From: Kiloniella laminariae
GTDB lineage: Bacteria; Pseudomonadota; Alphaproteobacteria; Kiloniellales; Kiloniellaceae
DNA length: 64,000 bases
NCBI RefSeq assembly: GCF_027214005.1
Contig: NZ_JAPWGY010000004.1
Span: forward strand, 124,001 to 188,000
Direction of reading: 5' to 3'
How positions within the stretch are numbered: the stretch's first letter is position 1; each line of letters opens with the position of its first letter. A program made the position numbers and the translations under genes. Under the pieces are notes generated by a model. That model saw only the letters and a list, made by a program, of their open reading frames with translations, was not told the origin of the DNA and ran no database searches. Shown here one piece after another: positions 15,238 through 24,001 of this stretch.

Positions 15238-15267
15238 CTCGGGGGCGAACCGAGCTTGGGTTTTTTC
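15238..15267 (+). terminator. Possible weak terminator downstream of the three-TM gene
   Basis: CTCGG (15238-15242) pairs with CCGAG (15250-15254) around a GGGCGAA loop; six T (15261-15266) follow after a 6-base gap. The stem is short and the T run displaced, so efficiency is doubtful. The stretch 15031-15237 upstream shows no gene. Confidence 0.35.
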
Positions 15268-15313
15268 GGATGTCTCTTTGCTTTACAGGTCAGCATTTAA
15301 TTGATCATCAGTG

Positions 15314-15340
15314 AAAATTTATTGTTTATCGATAAATTTT
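15314..15340. promoter_or_regulatory. Nested palindromes upstream of the DUF2975/XRE pair
   Basis: The arms AAAATTTAT (15314-15322) and ATAAATTTT (15332-15340) are perfect inverted repeats, and overlapping them is the palindrome TTTATCGATAAA (15325-15336). They sit about 60 bases before the start of a gene pair that encodes its own XRE regulator, so this is a plausible autoregulatory operator overlapping the promoter. The role is inferred. Confidence 0.4.
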
Positions 15341-15398
15341 ACTTGTTAAACAAAATTATTTTTGGTTCTCTGTCTTTGCAATATCTATTGAGAGAGTT

Positions 15399-15944
15399 AT
15401 GAAAATGACAGGAATCAGTCTAAACCGTATTGGCCGTGCCAGTCGAAAATATCGTTTGCTCTTTACCTTGTTGCTTGTTCTGGTTCCGCTATTGGACCTG
15501 ATCTACTGGGGGGGCTTCAATCATCTGCCTGAAGGGTTCCATGACGATTTACCCGTATCCATTACTGGCGAGCTTTCGGCTTTATCGCTTTTGTTGGCGT
15601 TCTTGGCCAGCCTGATCCCTCTTTCTGTTACCCTTTATGGATTACTTGCCTTGAAAAAGCTGTTTGGCTTGTATGAGCAGGGTATTATCTTTGCCGAAGA
15701 GAATGTTCGTTGCTTTCAAAAGCTTGGTTATTGTTGCATTGCTTCAGTGGTGGCAGGAATTCTTTTCACCCCTTTGGCCAGTGTTGCCCTGACACTTGAT
15801 AACCTCCCGGGCCAGCGTGAGCTGGTGATTGATCTCAACAGTAACGATCTTTCTGCACTGGTTATCGGCGGTATTATTCTGCTGGTGTCCTGGGTTATGG
15901 AAGAGGGCAAAAAGCTTGAAGACGAACAGCGGCACACGGTTTAG
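15399..15944 (+). CDS. DUF2975 family membrane protein
   Basis: The 181-residue protein has four predicted membrane segments (about 18-38, 58-85, 107-130 and 150-168) and the DUF2975 hallmark KLFGLYEQGIIFAEENVRCF (about 87-106) between TM2 and TM3. The family is typically encoded directly before a small XRE-type regulator, as here; together they are thought to form a membrane-linked regulatory unit, with no established mechanism. Ends in a charged EEGKKLEDEQRH tail. The gap to the regulator gene is 9 bases. Confidence 0.8.
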   Translation: MKMTGISLNRIGRASRKYRLLFTLLLVLVPLLDLIYWGGFNHLPEGFHDDLPVSITGELSALSLLLAFLASLIPLSVTLYGLLALKKLFGLYEQGIIFAEENVRCFQKLGYCCIASVVAGILFTPLASVALTLDNLPGQRELVIDLNSNDLSALVIGGIILLVSWVMEEGKKLEDEQRHTV

Positions 15945-15953
15945 GTAAGGTCC

Positions 15954-16160
15954 ATGGCAATTGTACTGAACCTTGATGTTATGTTGGCCAAGCGCAAGAT
16001 GAAATCGGGTGAACTGGCCCGACGGATCGGCATCACTGAACAGAACCTTTCCATTCTCAAGACAGGCAAGGCAAAGGCGGTGCGTTTTACAACGCTGGAT
16101 GCGATCTGTCGGGAACTGGAATGTCAACCGGGGGATCTGCTGGAGTTTCAGGAGATTTGA
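15954..16160 (+). CDS. Small XRE-type HTH regulator (YozG-like)
   Basis: The 68-residue protein is a single Cro/CI-type HTH: VMLAKRKMKSGELARRIGIT (about 9-28), EQNLSILKTGKAKAVRF for the recognition helix, and TLDAICRELECQPGDLLEF at the C terminus. This is the compact form that follows DUF2975 genes. It probably controls its own operon, perhaps through the nested palindromes upstream. Start at ATG 15954 with an AGGTAAGGT ribosome site. Confidence 0.85.
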   Translation: MAIVLNLDVMLAKRKMKSGELARRIGITEQNLSILKTGKAKAVRFTTLDAICRELECQPGDLLEFQEI

Positions 16161-16168
16161 CGATTTTT

Positions 16169-17098
16169 TTACACCGAAGCTTTACTGACCAACAGGTTCC
16201 GAGCAGCTTCTTTGAACAGTCCGGCCAGATAGGAAATCGCGGTTTCCTTGCGTGATGATCTTTTGCGCAATAACAGGATCTGCCTTGCGTATTCTGTATC
16301 AGGTAAAATAACCTTGTCCAGCTTCAGCCCTTGGATCCAGGGCTGAGGCCAATCCGGGACAAGAGCAAGGCCGAGGCCGGAATTGACCAATACAGCAATG
16401 GCTTCAAGAGCGTCGAGTTCACAAAACTCTTTCACCTGAATCTGATGCACCCGAAGATAACGTTCAACCAGCCTGCCGCCCCAGGCATTTCGGTCATAGC
16501 GTATGAAGGGGGCCTGACGGATCAAATCATGCAGCTGTTCCGGCTTTGGTTGCTGGTCGGATGCGGTGATCTGTCCGGCAGCTCCAATCAGGCATAAGGG
16601 TTCCTGGTGCAACTGGTCAGAGATCAGGGTTTTAGGCAGGGCAAAGGGGGCTGCAGAGATAACAATCGCATCCAGCTCGTCCTGTAACATTCTGTTGTAA
16701 AGTTGAGCTGAAGTACCCGGATGAAGTTTGACTTCCAAATCTTTTCCCGGGCTTTCCTTTGCTCCGAGCTTGCAGAGAACAGAAGGGAGAAGACCCGTCA
16801 TGCCGGTTGAGATTACCCCGAGTTCAACCCGTCCGCAAAGACTCTGCTGGTCAAGTGCCTGTAACAGTCTGCGTTGTTCATCGAGTACCTGTCGGGCATG
16901 AGGTAGAATACGTTGCCCGGCTTCAGTCAGAGCAACTGTTTTTCCTGAGCGGGCGATCAGGGCCGTTCCTGTTAACCCCTCCAGAGCTTTTAAGCGTTGG
17001 CTTACAGCTGTTGCAGTAAGCCCCTGGGCTCGTGCGGCTTCTGCTAGAGACCCAAGATTGGCGACATAGACCAGACTTTCCAGAAACAAGAGATTCAA
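16169..17098 (-). CDS. LysR family transcriptional regulator
   Basis: The 309-residue protein has an N-terminal winged HTH (about 1-60: LESLVYVANLGSLAEAARAQG, then AVSQRLKALEGLTG) and a periplasmic-binding-like effector domain (about 90-300, with RYDRNAWGGRLVERY near 195 and VLVNSGLGLALVPDW). The start is a TTG at 17098 (MNLLFLESL) behind AGAAGGA, giving the canonical LysR N terminus. A much longer open frame to 17593 runs antisense through the VOC gene and is rejected. It diverges from the VOC/dehydrogenase pair, which it probably regulates, as LysR genes often control divergent neighbours. Confidence 0.85.
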   Translation of the reverse strand: MNLLFLESLVYVANLGSLAEAARAQGLTATAVSQRLKALEGLTGTALIARSGKTVALTEAGQRILPHARQVLDEQRRLLQALDQQSLCGRVELGVISTGMTGLLPSVLCKLGAKESPGKDLEVKLHPGTSAQLYNRMLQDELDAIVISAAPFALPKTLISDQLHQEPLCLIGAAGQITASDQQPKPEQLHDLIRQAPFIRYDRNAWGGRLVERYLRVHQIQVKEFCELDALEAIAVLVNSGLGLALVPDWPQPWIQGLKLDKVILPDTEYARQILLLRKRSSRKETAISYLAGLFKEAARNLLVSKASV

Positions 17099-17226
17099 AA
17101 GAAAGAATTCCTTCTGTTTGATCAAACAATAATACAGTAATTCTTTTGTTGTGATTGTGCTAGAAGATCCTGGAAACTGTTGCGTTGTTAATAATCCCAA
17201 CAGACATAGCAAGCCAGGAGCCCCAG

Positions 17227-17640
17227 ATGAGAAGCCTGTTCCACCTCGCCTATAATGTACGTGACCTAAGCGACGCACGGTTGTTTTACGGAGCGCTGCT
17301 TGGCTGTCCGGAGGGACGGTCGGCACCGACATGGGTTGATTTTGACTTCTTTGGCCATGAAATTTCCCTGCATCTGGGGGAGCCTTTTGCCGTTGCAAAT
17401 ACAGGTCGTGTGGGCGAACATCTCGTGCCGATGCCGCATCTCGGGGTGATCCTGGACTATGACAACTGGCGCGAACTCGCAGATCGCTTGCTAAAGGCCA
17501 ATGTATCCTTTGTCCTGGAGCCAATGGTTCGCTTTGAAGGTGAGCCGGGAGAACAATGGACCATGTTTTTTTATGATCCCTCTGGTAATCCAATAGAAAT
17601 CAAGGGTTTCAAATCTCTCGACAAGGTATTTGCATCATGA
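17227..17640 (+). CDS. VOC-fold protein (glyoxalase/extradiol dioxygenase-like)
   Basis: The 137-residue single-module VOC protein has LFHLAYNVRDLSDARLFYG (N-terminal metal His in HLAY), EISLHLGEP, HLGVILDY (second His region) and FYDPSGNPIEIKGF with the C-terminal Glu. This is the pattern of metal-dependent VOC enzymes acting on small molecules. Start chosen at ATG 17227 behind AGGAG; a longer frame from 17185 lacks a ribosome site. Overlaps the next gene by 4 bases (ATGA), so the two are translationally coupled. Substrate unknown. Confidence 0.82.
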   Translation: MRSLFHLAYNVRDLSDARLFYGALLGCPEGRSAPTWVDFDFFGHEISLHLGEPFAVANTGRVGEHLVPMPHLGVILDYDNWRELADRLLKANVSFVLEPMVRFEGEPGEQWTMFFYDPSGNPIEIKGFKSLDKVFAS

Positions 17641-18572
17641 CGATTTTGCTTCTGACCTCTGTGCCTGCTGACGAGGAAAACCAGTGGCTTGGCTCTTTGC
17701 GTGCGGCGTTGCCAGAAGAAGAAATTCTGCTGCCCCGGGATATGAATGACAAAGCGACTGTGGAGCTTGCGGTTGTTGCTAATCCGCCCAAGGGAGTGTT
17801 GGCAGAACTGCCAAACCTGCGCTGGATCCAGAGCCTGTGGGCCGGAGTGGACGCTCTTTTGATGGACCCGACCTTGCCAGAAGACGTGCCACTGGTGCGG
17901 TTGGTCGACCCAACCCTGGCCCGGTCTATGGCCGAAGCGGTGGCAACCCATGTGCTGGCTCTGCACAGGAACCTGCCTCTATATGCCAAGCAACAGCAGC
18001 AGGCAAAATGGCAGCAACATATACTGGCTCTGGCTTCTGATCGTGAGATCGGAGTGATGGGGCTTGGGGAAATGGGTGCGCTTTCTGCGGCACAGTTACA
18101 TCAGCTTGGTTTCAAGGTGCGTGGCTGGAGCCGTTCACCCAAATCACTTGCCGGAGTTGGCTGTTTTGCCGGGCCGGAAAGCCTGCCTGCTTTTCTCTCG
18201 GGACTAGATGTGCTGGTGAATCTCTTGCCGCTTACCGACGAAACAAGGGGAATTCTGTCGAGGGAGCTTTTTGATCGCTTGCCCAAGGGGGCAGGTCTGA
18301 TCAATTTCGGCAGAGGCGGACATCAGATCGAAGAGGATATTCTGGTTGCACTGGATTCCGGGCAGCTGTCGCATGCTGTGCTGGATGTTTTCTCGCAGGA
18401 GCCGTTGCCTGCTGATCATGCCTTCTGGCGCCATCCGGATATTACCCTGTTGCCGCATGTGGCCGCCCCGACCAATCCCCGCAGCGCGGTAGAGATCGTG
18501 GCCGGGAATATCCGGTGCTACAGATCAACAGGTGAACTGCCCAAAACAGTTGAGCGTTTAACAGGCTATTAG
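17637..18572 (+). CDS. ghrA: D-2-hydroxyacid dehydrogenase, GhrA-like glyoxylate/hydroxypyruvate reductase
   Basis: The 311-residue NAD(P)-dependent reductase has the Rossmann motif GVMGLGEMGALSA (about 138-150), RGWSRSPK as the cofactor-selecting strand (an Arg after the turn suggests NADPH), INFGRGGHQIEE with catalytic Arg (about 225), DVFSQEPLP with the Glu (about 256), and LLPHVAAPT with the catalytic His (about 274). It reduces glyoxylate or hydroxypyruvate, or a related 2-ketoacid. Coupled to the VOC gene by a 4-base overlap, so the pair may process one substrate. Confidence 0.85.
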   Translation: MTILLLTSVPADEENQWLGSLRAALPEEEILLPRDMNDKATVELAVVANPPKGVLAELPNLRWIQSLWAGVDALLMDPTLPEDVPLVRLVDPTLARSMAEAVATHVLALHRNLPLYAKQQQQAKWQQHILALASDREIGVMGLGEMGALSAAQLHQLGFKVRGWSRSPKSLAGVGCFAGPESLPAFLSGLDVLVNLLPLTDETRGILSRELFDRLPKGAGLINFGRGGHQIEEDILVALDSGQLSHAVLDVFSQEPLPADHAFWRHPDITLLPHVAAPTNPRSAVEIVAGNIRCYRSTGELPKTVERLTGY

Positions 18573-18591
18573 AGGCTGTTTAAGAAAGCAG

Positions 18592-19779
18592 CTATACGGC
18601 TTGCCCGGCAGCATGACCACAGGCCCAGGCCCACTGGAAGTTGAAGCCGCCGAGATGCCCGGTGACATCCATCACCTCGCCGATAAAAAACAGGCCGGGC
18701 TGGGTTTTGCTTTCCATGGTGGCGGATGAAAGGTCTTTGGTGTCGACGCCGCCCAGAGTGACTTCGGCCTTGGCATAACCTTCATCACCTGCCGGGGTAA
18801 TGACCCAGTTATGGATATCTTCGGCGATCTTGCGCAGTTTCTTGCTGCCGAGATCTGCGGGGGTCCTGTTCTGGGCGTAGCGTTCAACCCACTCCTGGGC
18901 AAAGCGTTTGCTCAGGAAAGGCGCCAGGACATTGGTCAGGGTTTTTTTGCTGTTTTCAGCCGCGGTCAGATCGGCCTCGATATTGTGATCGGGCAGCAGA
19001 TTGAGGGTAATGCTTTTCCCCGGCTCCCAATAGGAGGAGATCTGGAGAATGGCCGGACCGCTGAGGCCGCGGTGAGTGAAGAGGAGATTTTCCTGAAATT
19101 TCTGCTTTTTGACCGAGGTGATGCAGTTCTGAGAGACACCGCTTAACGTTTTGCAGAATTCCTTGTCGGCTGCGTCAAGAGTCAGAGGTACCAGAGCCGG
19201 GCGCAGGGGCGTCAGAGGCACACCAAATTGCTTTGCAATCCGGTGACCAAAATCTGTCGCGCCGATTTTGGGAATGGACAGGCCGCCTGTCGCGATCACC
19301 AGAGAGTGACAGCACAGGGTGCCGTCACTGCTTTCAAGAGAGAATTTTTCTCCCGAGGCCTGTTTTGGCAAGGGGCGCACGTTCTTGACAGTCACAGGAT
19401 GCTTGATGGTGACGGAGGCAGAACGGCATTCTTCCAGTAACAGGTTGATGATCTCTTGTGCTGAGGTATCACAAAACAGCTGACCCAATGTTTTCTCGTG
19501 CCATTTGATGCTGTGTTTTTCCACCAGATCAAGAAAATCGCGTGGCGTGTAGCGCGCCAGAGCTGACTTGGCAAAGTGACGGTTGTTTGAAAGGAAATCA
19601 GCCGCCGTGGTGTGGATATTGGTGAAATTGCAACGTCCGCCGCCGGAAATGCGGATTTTCTCGCAGAGTTTCGTGGCATGATCAAGAACCAGAACCTTGC
19701 GGCCCCGCTTGCCTGCCTCGATGGCACACATCAGGCCTGCTGCCCCTGCACCGATGATGATCACATCCCAGCTTTGCAT
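18592..19779 (-). CDS. HI0933/YhiN-type FAD-dependent oxidoreductase
   Basis: The 395-residue flavoprotein has the dinucleotide-binding motif VIIIGAGAAGLMCAIEAG (about 5-22), ISGGGRCNFTN (about 44-54), the second FAD motif SLVIATGGLSIPKIGATD (about 143-160), and the C-terminal GEVMDVTGHLGGFNFQWAWACG (about 367-388). The family is widespread and annotated as BaiN-like or aminoacetone oxidase-like, with no settled physiological role. It converges with the dehydrogenase gene; only 19 bases separate the stops and no clear terminator is seen. Confidence 0.87.
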   Translation of the reverse strand: MQSWDVIIIGAGAAGLMCAIEAGKRGRKVLVLDHATKLCEKIRISGGGRCNFTNIHTTAADFLSNNRHFAKSALARYTPRDFLDLVEKHSIKWHEKTLGQLFCDTSAQEIINLLLEECRSASVTIKHPVTVKNVRPLPKQASGEKFSLESSDGTLCCHSLVIATGGLSIPKIGATDFGHRIAKQFGVPLTPLRPALVPLTLDAADKEFCKTLSGVSQNCITSVKKQKFQENLLFTHRGLSGPAILQISSYWEPGKSITLNLLPDHNIEADLTAAENSKKTLTNVLAPFLSKRFAQEWVERYAQNRTPADLGSKKLRKIAEDIHNWVITPAGDEGYAKAEVTLGGVDTKDLSSATMESKTQPGLFFIGEVMDVTGHLGGFNFQWAWACGHAAGQAV

Positions 19780-19975
19780 CTGCTTTTACTCTGTAATGGC
19801 GATTAAGATGTGGGTCTTACCTGAAAACAGATTTAAATCCAAGAACAAGCTCCTTGTTTCGGGGCATCCAAAGCTCGGTGCCATGGATTTCAGGCTTGTC
19901 CTCTGCCGGGTATGACATATGCTGGGAGCCTTGAGGCTGGCTTGCTGAAAAGACAAAAGCGGGGAGAACAGGGCA

Positions 19976-20638
19976 ATGGCTGAGCAGATGGGAACGGTGA
20001 TGCTGATCGGCGGACTTCTGGTCTTCGCGCTGTTGCATCTGGCGACAGCGAGCCGGTCCTTACGGTCTGTTTTGGCTCGGCGTCTGGGTGAAGGGCCGTA
20101 TAAGGGTGTTTTTGCTCTTCTGTCCCTGATCAGTTTTGCTGTGGCTCTCCACGGTTATGCAGTCAGTGACTTTCAGGAATACTGGCAGAGTGGACGCATC
20201 GCGATATTGCTTCAGAGCTTTCTTATCATGCCGCTTGCCCTGATTCTTCTGGTCAGTTCCTATGTCTCACGCGGGACGCAACGTTTGACCCGGCACCCCA
20301 TGTTGAGCGGTGTGGCGCTGGCCTGTTTCGGTCATCTTCTGGTAAATGGCGATCAGGCCGCTGTTCTCCTTTTCGGGGGGCTGGGGGGCTATAGCATTCT
20401 GGCGATGTTCTGGAGCGATTATCAGCGCCGTCACTCTTCTGAAGAACGGGACCGGCTGTTTCTGTCCCAGACGGGATACCTGCCTGGATTGGCTCGGTTG
20501 AAGCTTCAACCCGATGATGTCCTTCCACGTTTGGGAATAATGGGCCCCGCCATCGGGTTTGTGGTTTATGGTCTGGCGTTGAGCTATCATGGCCAGCTTA
20601 TCGGTGTTTCGCCACTGGCATCTTTGGGCAGCGGGTAG
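19976..20638 (+). CDS. NnrU family membrane protein
   Basis: The 220-residue protein has about five membrane segments, with ATASRSLRSVLARRLGEGPYKG (about 22-44) and the family-defining TRHPMLSGVALACFGHLLVNGD (about 102-123). NnrU was found in nitrate/nitrite/NO respiration clusters of alphaproteobacteria; relatives occur in many genomes without denitrification genes, as in this window, and a role in isoprenoid-like or porphyrin-linked membrane chemistry has been proposed for the superfamily. Start at ATG 19976. Confidence 0.82.
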   Translation: MAEQMGTVMLIGGLLVFALLHLATASRSLRSVLARRLGEGPYKGVFALLSLISFAVALHGYAVSDFQEYWQSGRIAILLQSFLIMPLALILLVSSYVSRGTQRLTRHPMLSGVALACFGHLLVNGDQAAVLLFGGLGGYSILAMFWSDYQRRHSSEERDRLFLSQTGYLPGLARLKLQPDDVLPRLGIMGPAIGFVVYGLALSYHGQLIGVSPLASLGSG

Positions 20639-20741
20639 CAGCATTGCGTTTTGCCAGACGGAGTTTGCTTGCATTTTTCGCGCAGATCTTTACCTAGAGC
20701 ATCAATCGAGACTGTTCATGAATTATATCTGGAAGTAACCG

Positions 20742-21095
20742 ATGGCTGTGACCACCACGATCCATGGAATCAAAAACTGTGATACCTGTCGCAAGGCCCT
20801 GAAGGTTTTTGCCGACAAGGCCCTGCCTCACAGTTATCACGACTTTCGTGTTGATGGACTGTCGGAGCAGCAGCTTGATCGCTGGCTCAAGGTTGTCAGC
20901 TGGGACAAACTACTTAATCGACGCGGTACAAGCTGGCGCGCGCTGCCCGATGGAGTGAAAGAAGCGATTGATGCTGCTTCGGCAAAAAAACTGATGATGG
21001 AAAACCCGACCCTGATCAAACGACCTGTGTTCGAGACTGGAAACACTGTCGTTGTCGGGTTCACCAAAGCTGAACAAGAAACACTGGGACTTTAG
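20742..21095 (+). CDS. ArsC/Spx-family thioredoxin-fold protein (YffB-like)
   Basis: The 117-residue protein has a glutaredoxin-like fold with GIKNCDTCRKALKVF (about 9-23), in which CxxC replaces the single Cys of arsenate reductases, then YHDFRVDGL, LLNRRGTSWR and NPTLIKRPVF with the conserved basic residues of the family. YffB-type members are not proven arsenate reductases; some bind glutathione. Lies 9 bases before the RNA methyltransferase gene and probably in the same operon. Confidence 0.85.
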   Translation: MAVTTTIHGIKNCDTCRKALKVFADKALPHSYHDFRVDGLSEQQLDRWLKVVSWDKLLNRRGTSWRALPDGVKEAIDAASAKKLMMENPTLIKRPVFETGNTVVVGFTKAEQETLGL

Positions 21096-21104
21096 GAAAC
21101 GCGT

Positions 21105-22889
21105 ATGGCTGACAGGTCTGATCCAAAGAAGAGCGGTAAAGTCCTTAGCGGACCTGAAAAACAACAGGCCCGAAAAGAACGCTTCACTGCCAGCAGGGCG
21201 CCAAAGGAAGACGCTCCGTCCTCGAAGCGACCGGTTGGTCGTTCAACTGATCGTTCAGCCGACCGTTCTGGAGATCGTTTTGAGGAACGATCTGGCGGAA
21301 GATCGGGCAGTTCTGCATCGGACCGTCCTCATGGACGTTCGCGCGACCAAAAGCCTGGTTATCAAAAGCCCAGTTACCAAAAGACCGACAGTGATAAAAA
21401 CAGGACGGTAAAACCAGACAGATCTGTCCGGCAGACACCTGTGTTAGAGACCCGCGCCTCGGCCTTGAAAGTAGAAGACGAACGCCCCAAAAGCGGGGCG
21501 CGCCCCGGACGGGATTTCCAGCGCGTTGATCTCCCGCTGGGCCGTTTACTGTTTCATGTGCACCAAATTCTGGAAAATGCTTCGGCAACCAACAGTCCGA
21601 TTGACCGGGAGCTTGCATCACACTTTGCCAATATCAAAGGGCGTCTGACCGATCGGGATCATAGCCGCATTCGCGATATGGTCTGGGGTGTTATCCGGCG
21701 CTACCGCCGATTGCTCTGGTGGCTTGAGATCAAGGGACAGACAAAGCAGCTGCGTAAGCTTCTGTTGGCGGATCTGGCGTTGACCTATAACAAGTCTGTG
21801 GCTGATATCACAGCGCTTTGCCGTGGCGGTGGCGGATATCTTGCGCGTCTGACAGATTCCGAGGCCCGGGTTTTGAGCTCGATGGAAGGAAAAAATCTGG
21901 CGGAAGAAACCATGCCGGAAGGGGCAATGAACGAATGTCCCCCTTGGGCTGAAAGCGGCTTGCGTGCCGTCTTTGGAGAGCGGTTTGGTGAAGAAGCTGC
22001 AGCGCTCAATGGGTCTGCCCCGCTTGATCTAAGGGTTAATCCTTTCAAGGGAAATCGTGAAGATCTGCTTCCGCGTCTGGAAAAAGCGGGTTGTAAGGCT
22101 GAAGCAATTGACTGGCTTCCCCACGGTATCCGCGTTTTGAACGATCCGAAAAAAGCCCATCTGCCGTTTTATGAACGGGGAGAGATCGAGATTCAGGATG
22201 CCGGGTCTCAGGTTTTGTCTGTACTGGTGGCTGTTGAGCCCGGTCAGAGAGTGATTGATTTCTGTGCGGGCGCGGGTGGAAAGACCCTGGCGCTTGCCGC
22301 AGATATGGACAACAGGGGCCAATTGGTTGCAGCTGATGTCCACAGCAAGCGCCTGGCACGTGCTGCACAGCGTCTAAAACGTGCGGGTGTGTTCAATGCC
22401 GAGCGTAAAATTCTTGAAAGTGAACGGGACCCTTGGGTCAAGAAGAACAAGGGCAAATTTGATCGGGTTCTGGTTGATGCCCCTTGCAGTGGAACCGGAG
22501 CCTGGCGGCGCTCGCCTGATTCCAAATGGCGGCGTGATGAAGAGGATCTGGCTGAGCTGGTTGCCTTGCAGGAAAGCATCCTGACTTCTGCGGCCCGTCT
22601 GGTAAAGCCTGGGGGGCGGCTGGTCTATGCAACCTGTTCGCTGTTGCCTGACGAGAATGAAGAGCAGGTCGAAAAGTTTCTCCGTTCCCGGCCTGATTTC
22701 AAACTTTTACCCGTAGCTGAAATCTGGAAAGAGCGGATGCCCCGGGAAATGCCTGAACACATTGGCGATATGTTGCGTTTGAGCCCGGCGCGAGATGAGA
22801 CAGATGGTTTCTTTGCCGCTGTGTTGGTGCGTGAGGATGCTGCCCCGATTGCTGTTCCTGCCCAAGAAGAAGACAAGTCAGTGAACTGA
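21105..22889 (+). CDS. RsmB-like RNA (cytosine-5) methyltransferase with long disordered N-terminal arm
   Basis: The protein has 594 residues. Residues 1-140 are low-complexity and basic, rich in RS, DR and GR steps (repeated DRS-type units about 45-65, then YQKP/YQKT repeats near 88). Residues about 145-230 resemble the NusB-like RNA-binding domain. The SAM-dependent domain has VIDFCAGAGGKTLALAADM (about 384-402) and the two Nop2/Sun cysteines in DAPCSGTGAW (about 457-466) and YATCSLLPDEN (about 507-517). It methylates cytosine C5 in rRNA, 16S C967 in E. coli. The arm is unlike E. coli RsmB and resembles RGG-type RNA-binding tails. Confidence 0.85.
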   Translation: MADRSDPKKSGKVLSGPEKQQARKERFTASRAPKEDAPSSKRPVGRSTDRSADRSGDRFEERSGGRSGSSASDRPHGRSRDQKPGYQKPSYQKTDSDKNRTVKPDRSVRQTPVLETRASALKVEDERPKSGARPGRDFQRVDLPLGRLLFHVHQILENASATNSPIDRELASHFANIKGRLTDRDHSRIRDMVWGVIRRYRRLLWWLEIKGQTKQLRKLLLADLALTYNKSVADITALCRGGGGYLARLTDSEARVLSSMEGKNLAEETMPEGAMNECPPWAESGLRAVFGERFGEEAAALNGSAPLDLRVNPFKGNREDLLPRLEKAGCKAEAIDWLPHGIRVLNDPKKAHLPFYERGEIEIQDAGSQVLSVLVAVEPGQRVIDFCAGAGGKTLALAADMDNRGQLVAADVHSKRLARAAQRLKRAGVFNAERKILESERDPWVKKNKGKFDRVLVDAPCSGTGAWRRSPDSKWRRDEEDLAELVALQESILTSAARLVKPGGRLVYATCSLLPDENEEQVEKFLRSRPDFKLLPVAEIWKERMPREMPEHIGDMLRLSPARDETDGFFAAVLVREDAAPIAVPAQEEDKSVN

Positions 22890-22914
22890 TAGTTGAATGT
22901 GATAGTTAGAATGT

Positions 22915-23349
22915 TCAGGGAAGAAGCTTTTGCCCTTTAAGATCCTCCAGGGCTTCTTCTTCTGACACCTCTTCGATTGTCAAATAGGTTCTTATCACCG
23001 ACGTCGTGCCGAATGCCCGTATATAATAGGTCTCTCCCGGCTTTAGGGTCAGCGGCAATATTTTCTTCATGTGCGAGGAAATCTGGATTTCATAGTTTCC
23101 GGGTAATGCATCCCGGAAAAATACCTGGTTGAGCACAGCGGTTCCCACTGCTTTGCCGTTGACCAGAAATTCAGGCTGCACCGCGGCAAGAAAAGGGACT
23201 TTTGAGCGATAGAAATAAATCCGGGCCTGCTCAGATGAAGCCTGGGGGAGGCTGCTGGTGATCGGACGGGCATTTTTATCCGGGCCACAAGCGACAAGCA
23301 ATGCAAGGACAAGAAAGCCTATAGTGGTCTTTAGAGATTGATAGAGCAT
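22915..23349 (-). CDS. DUF2846-type lipoprotein
   Basis: The protein of about 144 residues has a signal peptide (TTIGFLVLALLVAC, lipobox LVAC at about residue 20) and a small beta domain beginning ARIYFYRSKVPFLAAVQPEF, typical of DUF2846 lipoproteins, which carry a PEGA-like fold with a GETYYIRAF strand near 105. Predicted to be anchored in the outer or inner membrane facing the periplasm; function unknown. Start chosen at ATG 23349; ATGs at 23379 and 23460 would put extra residues in front of the signal. Confidence 0.75.
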   Translation of the reverse strand: MLYQSLKTTIGFLVLALLVACGPDKNARPITSSLPQASSEQARIYFYRSKVPFLAAVQPEFLVNGKAVGTAVLNQVFFRDALPGNYEIQISSHMKKILPLTLKPGETYYIRAFGTTSVIRTYLTIEEVSEEEALEDLKGQKLLP

Positions 23350-23581
23350 CACTGTTCCAGAGCTGAATTGATGGCTCATAGTAAAACGGGGACTCACAAA
23401 AGGACAACCTGAGTTTATATACCATCGTCCCTTGCGGTCAGGTGGTTTGCTGCAGTGCAAAAATAGCTTGTTTTACATTCTTTGAAAAGCTAGCGTGAGA
23501 CAGTAAATTACAGTTATTCGCCCTATCGCGAAATAAAACAATAATTTTTTGGGCTGGCAACGGTTTAACAGGGGAATAGGT

Positions 23582-24001
23582 ATGCAGGGTTATTATCTTG
23601 AAGATCTCAGTGCAGGGATGGAAGCATCTTTCGCCAAAACAGTGACGGAAGCTGACATTGTGCTGTTTTCCGGAATTTCCGGTGATACGAACCCGGTACA
23701 TATCAACGAAGAGCTGGCGCGGACGAGTGTTTTTGAAGGCCGCATTGCCCATGGAATGCTGACAGCCTCTTTTCTCTCGGCTGTTCTGGGCACAAAATTA
23801 CCTGGCCCGGGCAGTATTTATCTTTCGCAGTCGCTGAAATTCAAGGCACCTGTACGCATTGGCGATACTGTGACTGCTACCGCACGGGTGAAAGAAGTTA
23901 TTGTCGAGAAGAAACGCGTTGTTCTTGAAACCTTTTGTCAGGTTTCTGGCAAGACGGTTCTTGAAGGTGAAGCTGTGATCATGGTCTCTTCCCGCGCCTG
24001 A
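23582..24001 (+). CDS. MaoC-like (R)-specific enoyl-CoA hydratase, PhaJ type
   Basis: The 139-residue single hot-dog domain has the hydratase 2 motif around FSGISGDTNPVHINEELA (about 26-44, catalytic Asp and His) and RIAHGMLTASFLSAVLGTKLPGPG (about 53-76). PhaJ-type enzymes convert trans-2-enoyl-CoA to (R)-3-hydroxyacyl-CoA, linking fatty acid oxidation to polyhydroxyalkanoate synthesis. No PHA synthase gene is visible here, so the physiological link is inferred. Start at ATG 23582 behind GGGGAATAGG. Confidence 0.85.
   Translation: MQGYYLEDLSAGMEASFAKTVTEADIVLFSGISGDTNPVHINEELARTSVFEGRIAHGMLTASFLSAVLGTKLPGPGSIYLSQSLKFKAPVRIGDTVTATARVKEVIVEKKRVVLETFCQVSGKTVLEGEAVIMVSSRA

Noticed and set aside
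17099-17593. 165-residue N-terminal extension of the LysR protein
   Set aside because: It is antisense to the well-supported VOC gene, and a TTG with a good ribosome site yields the standard LysR start.
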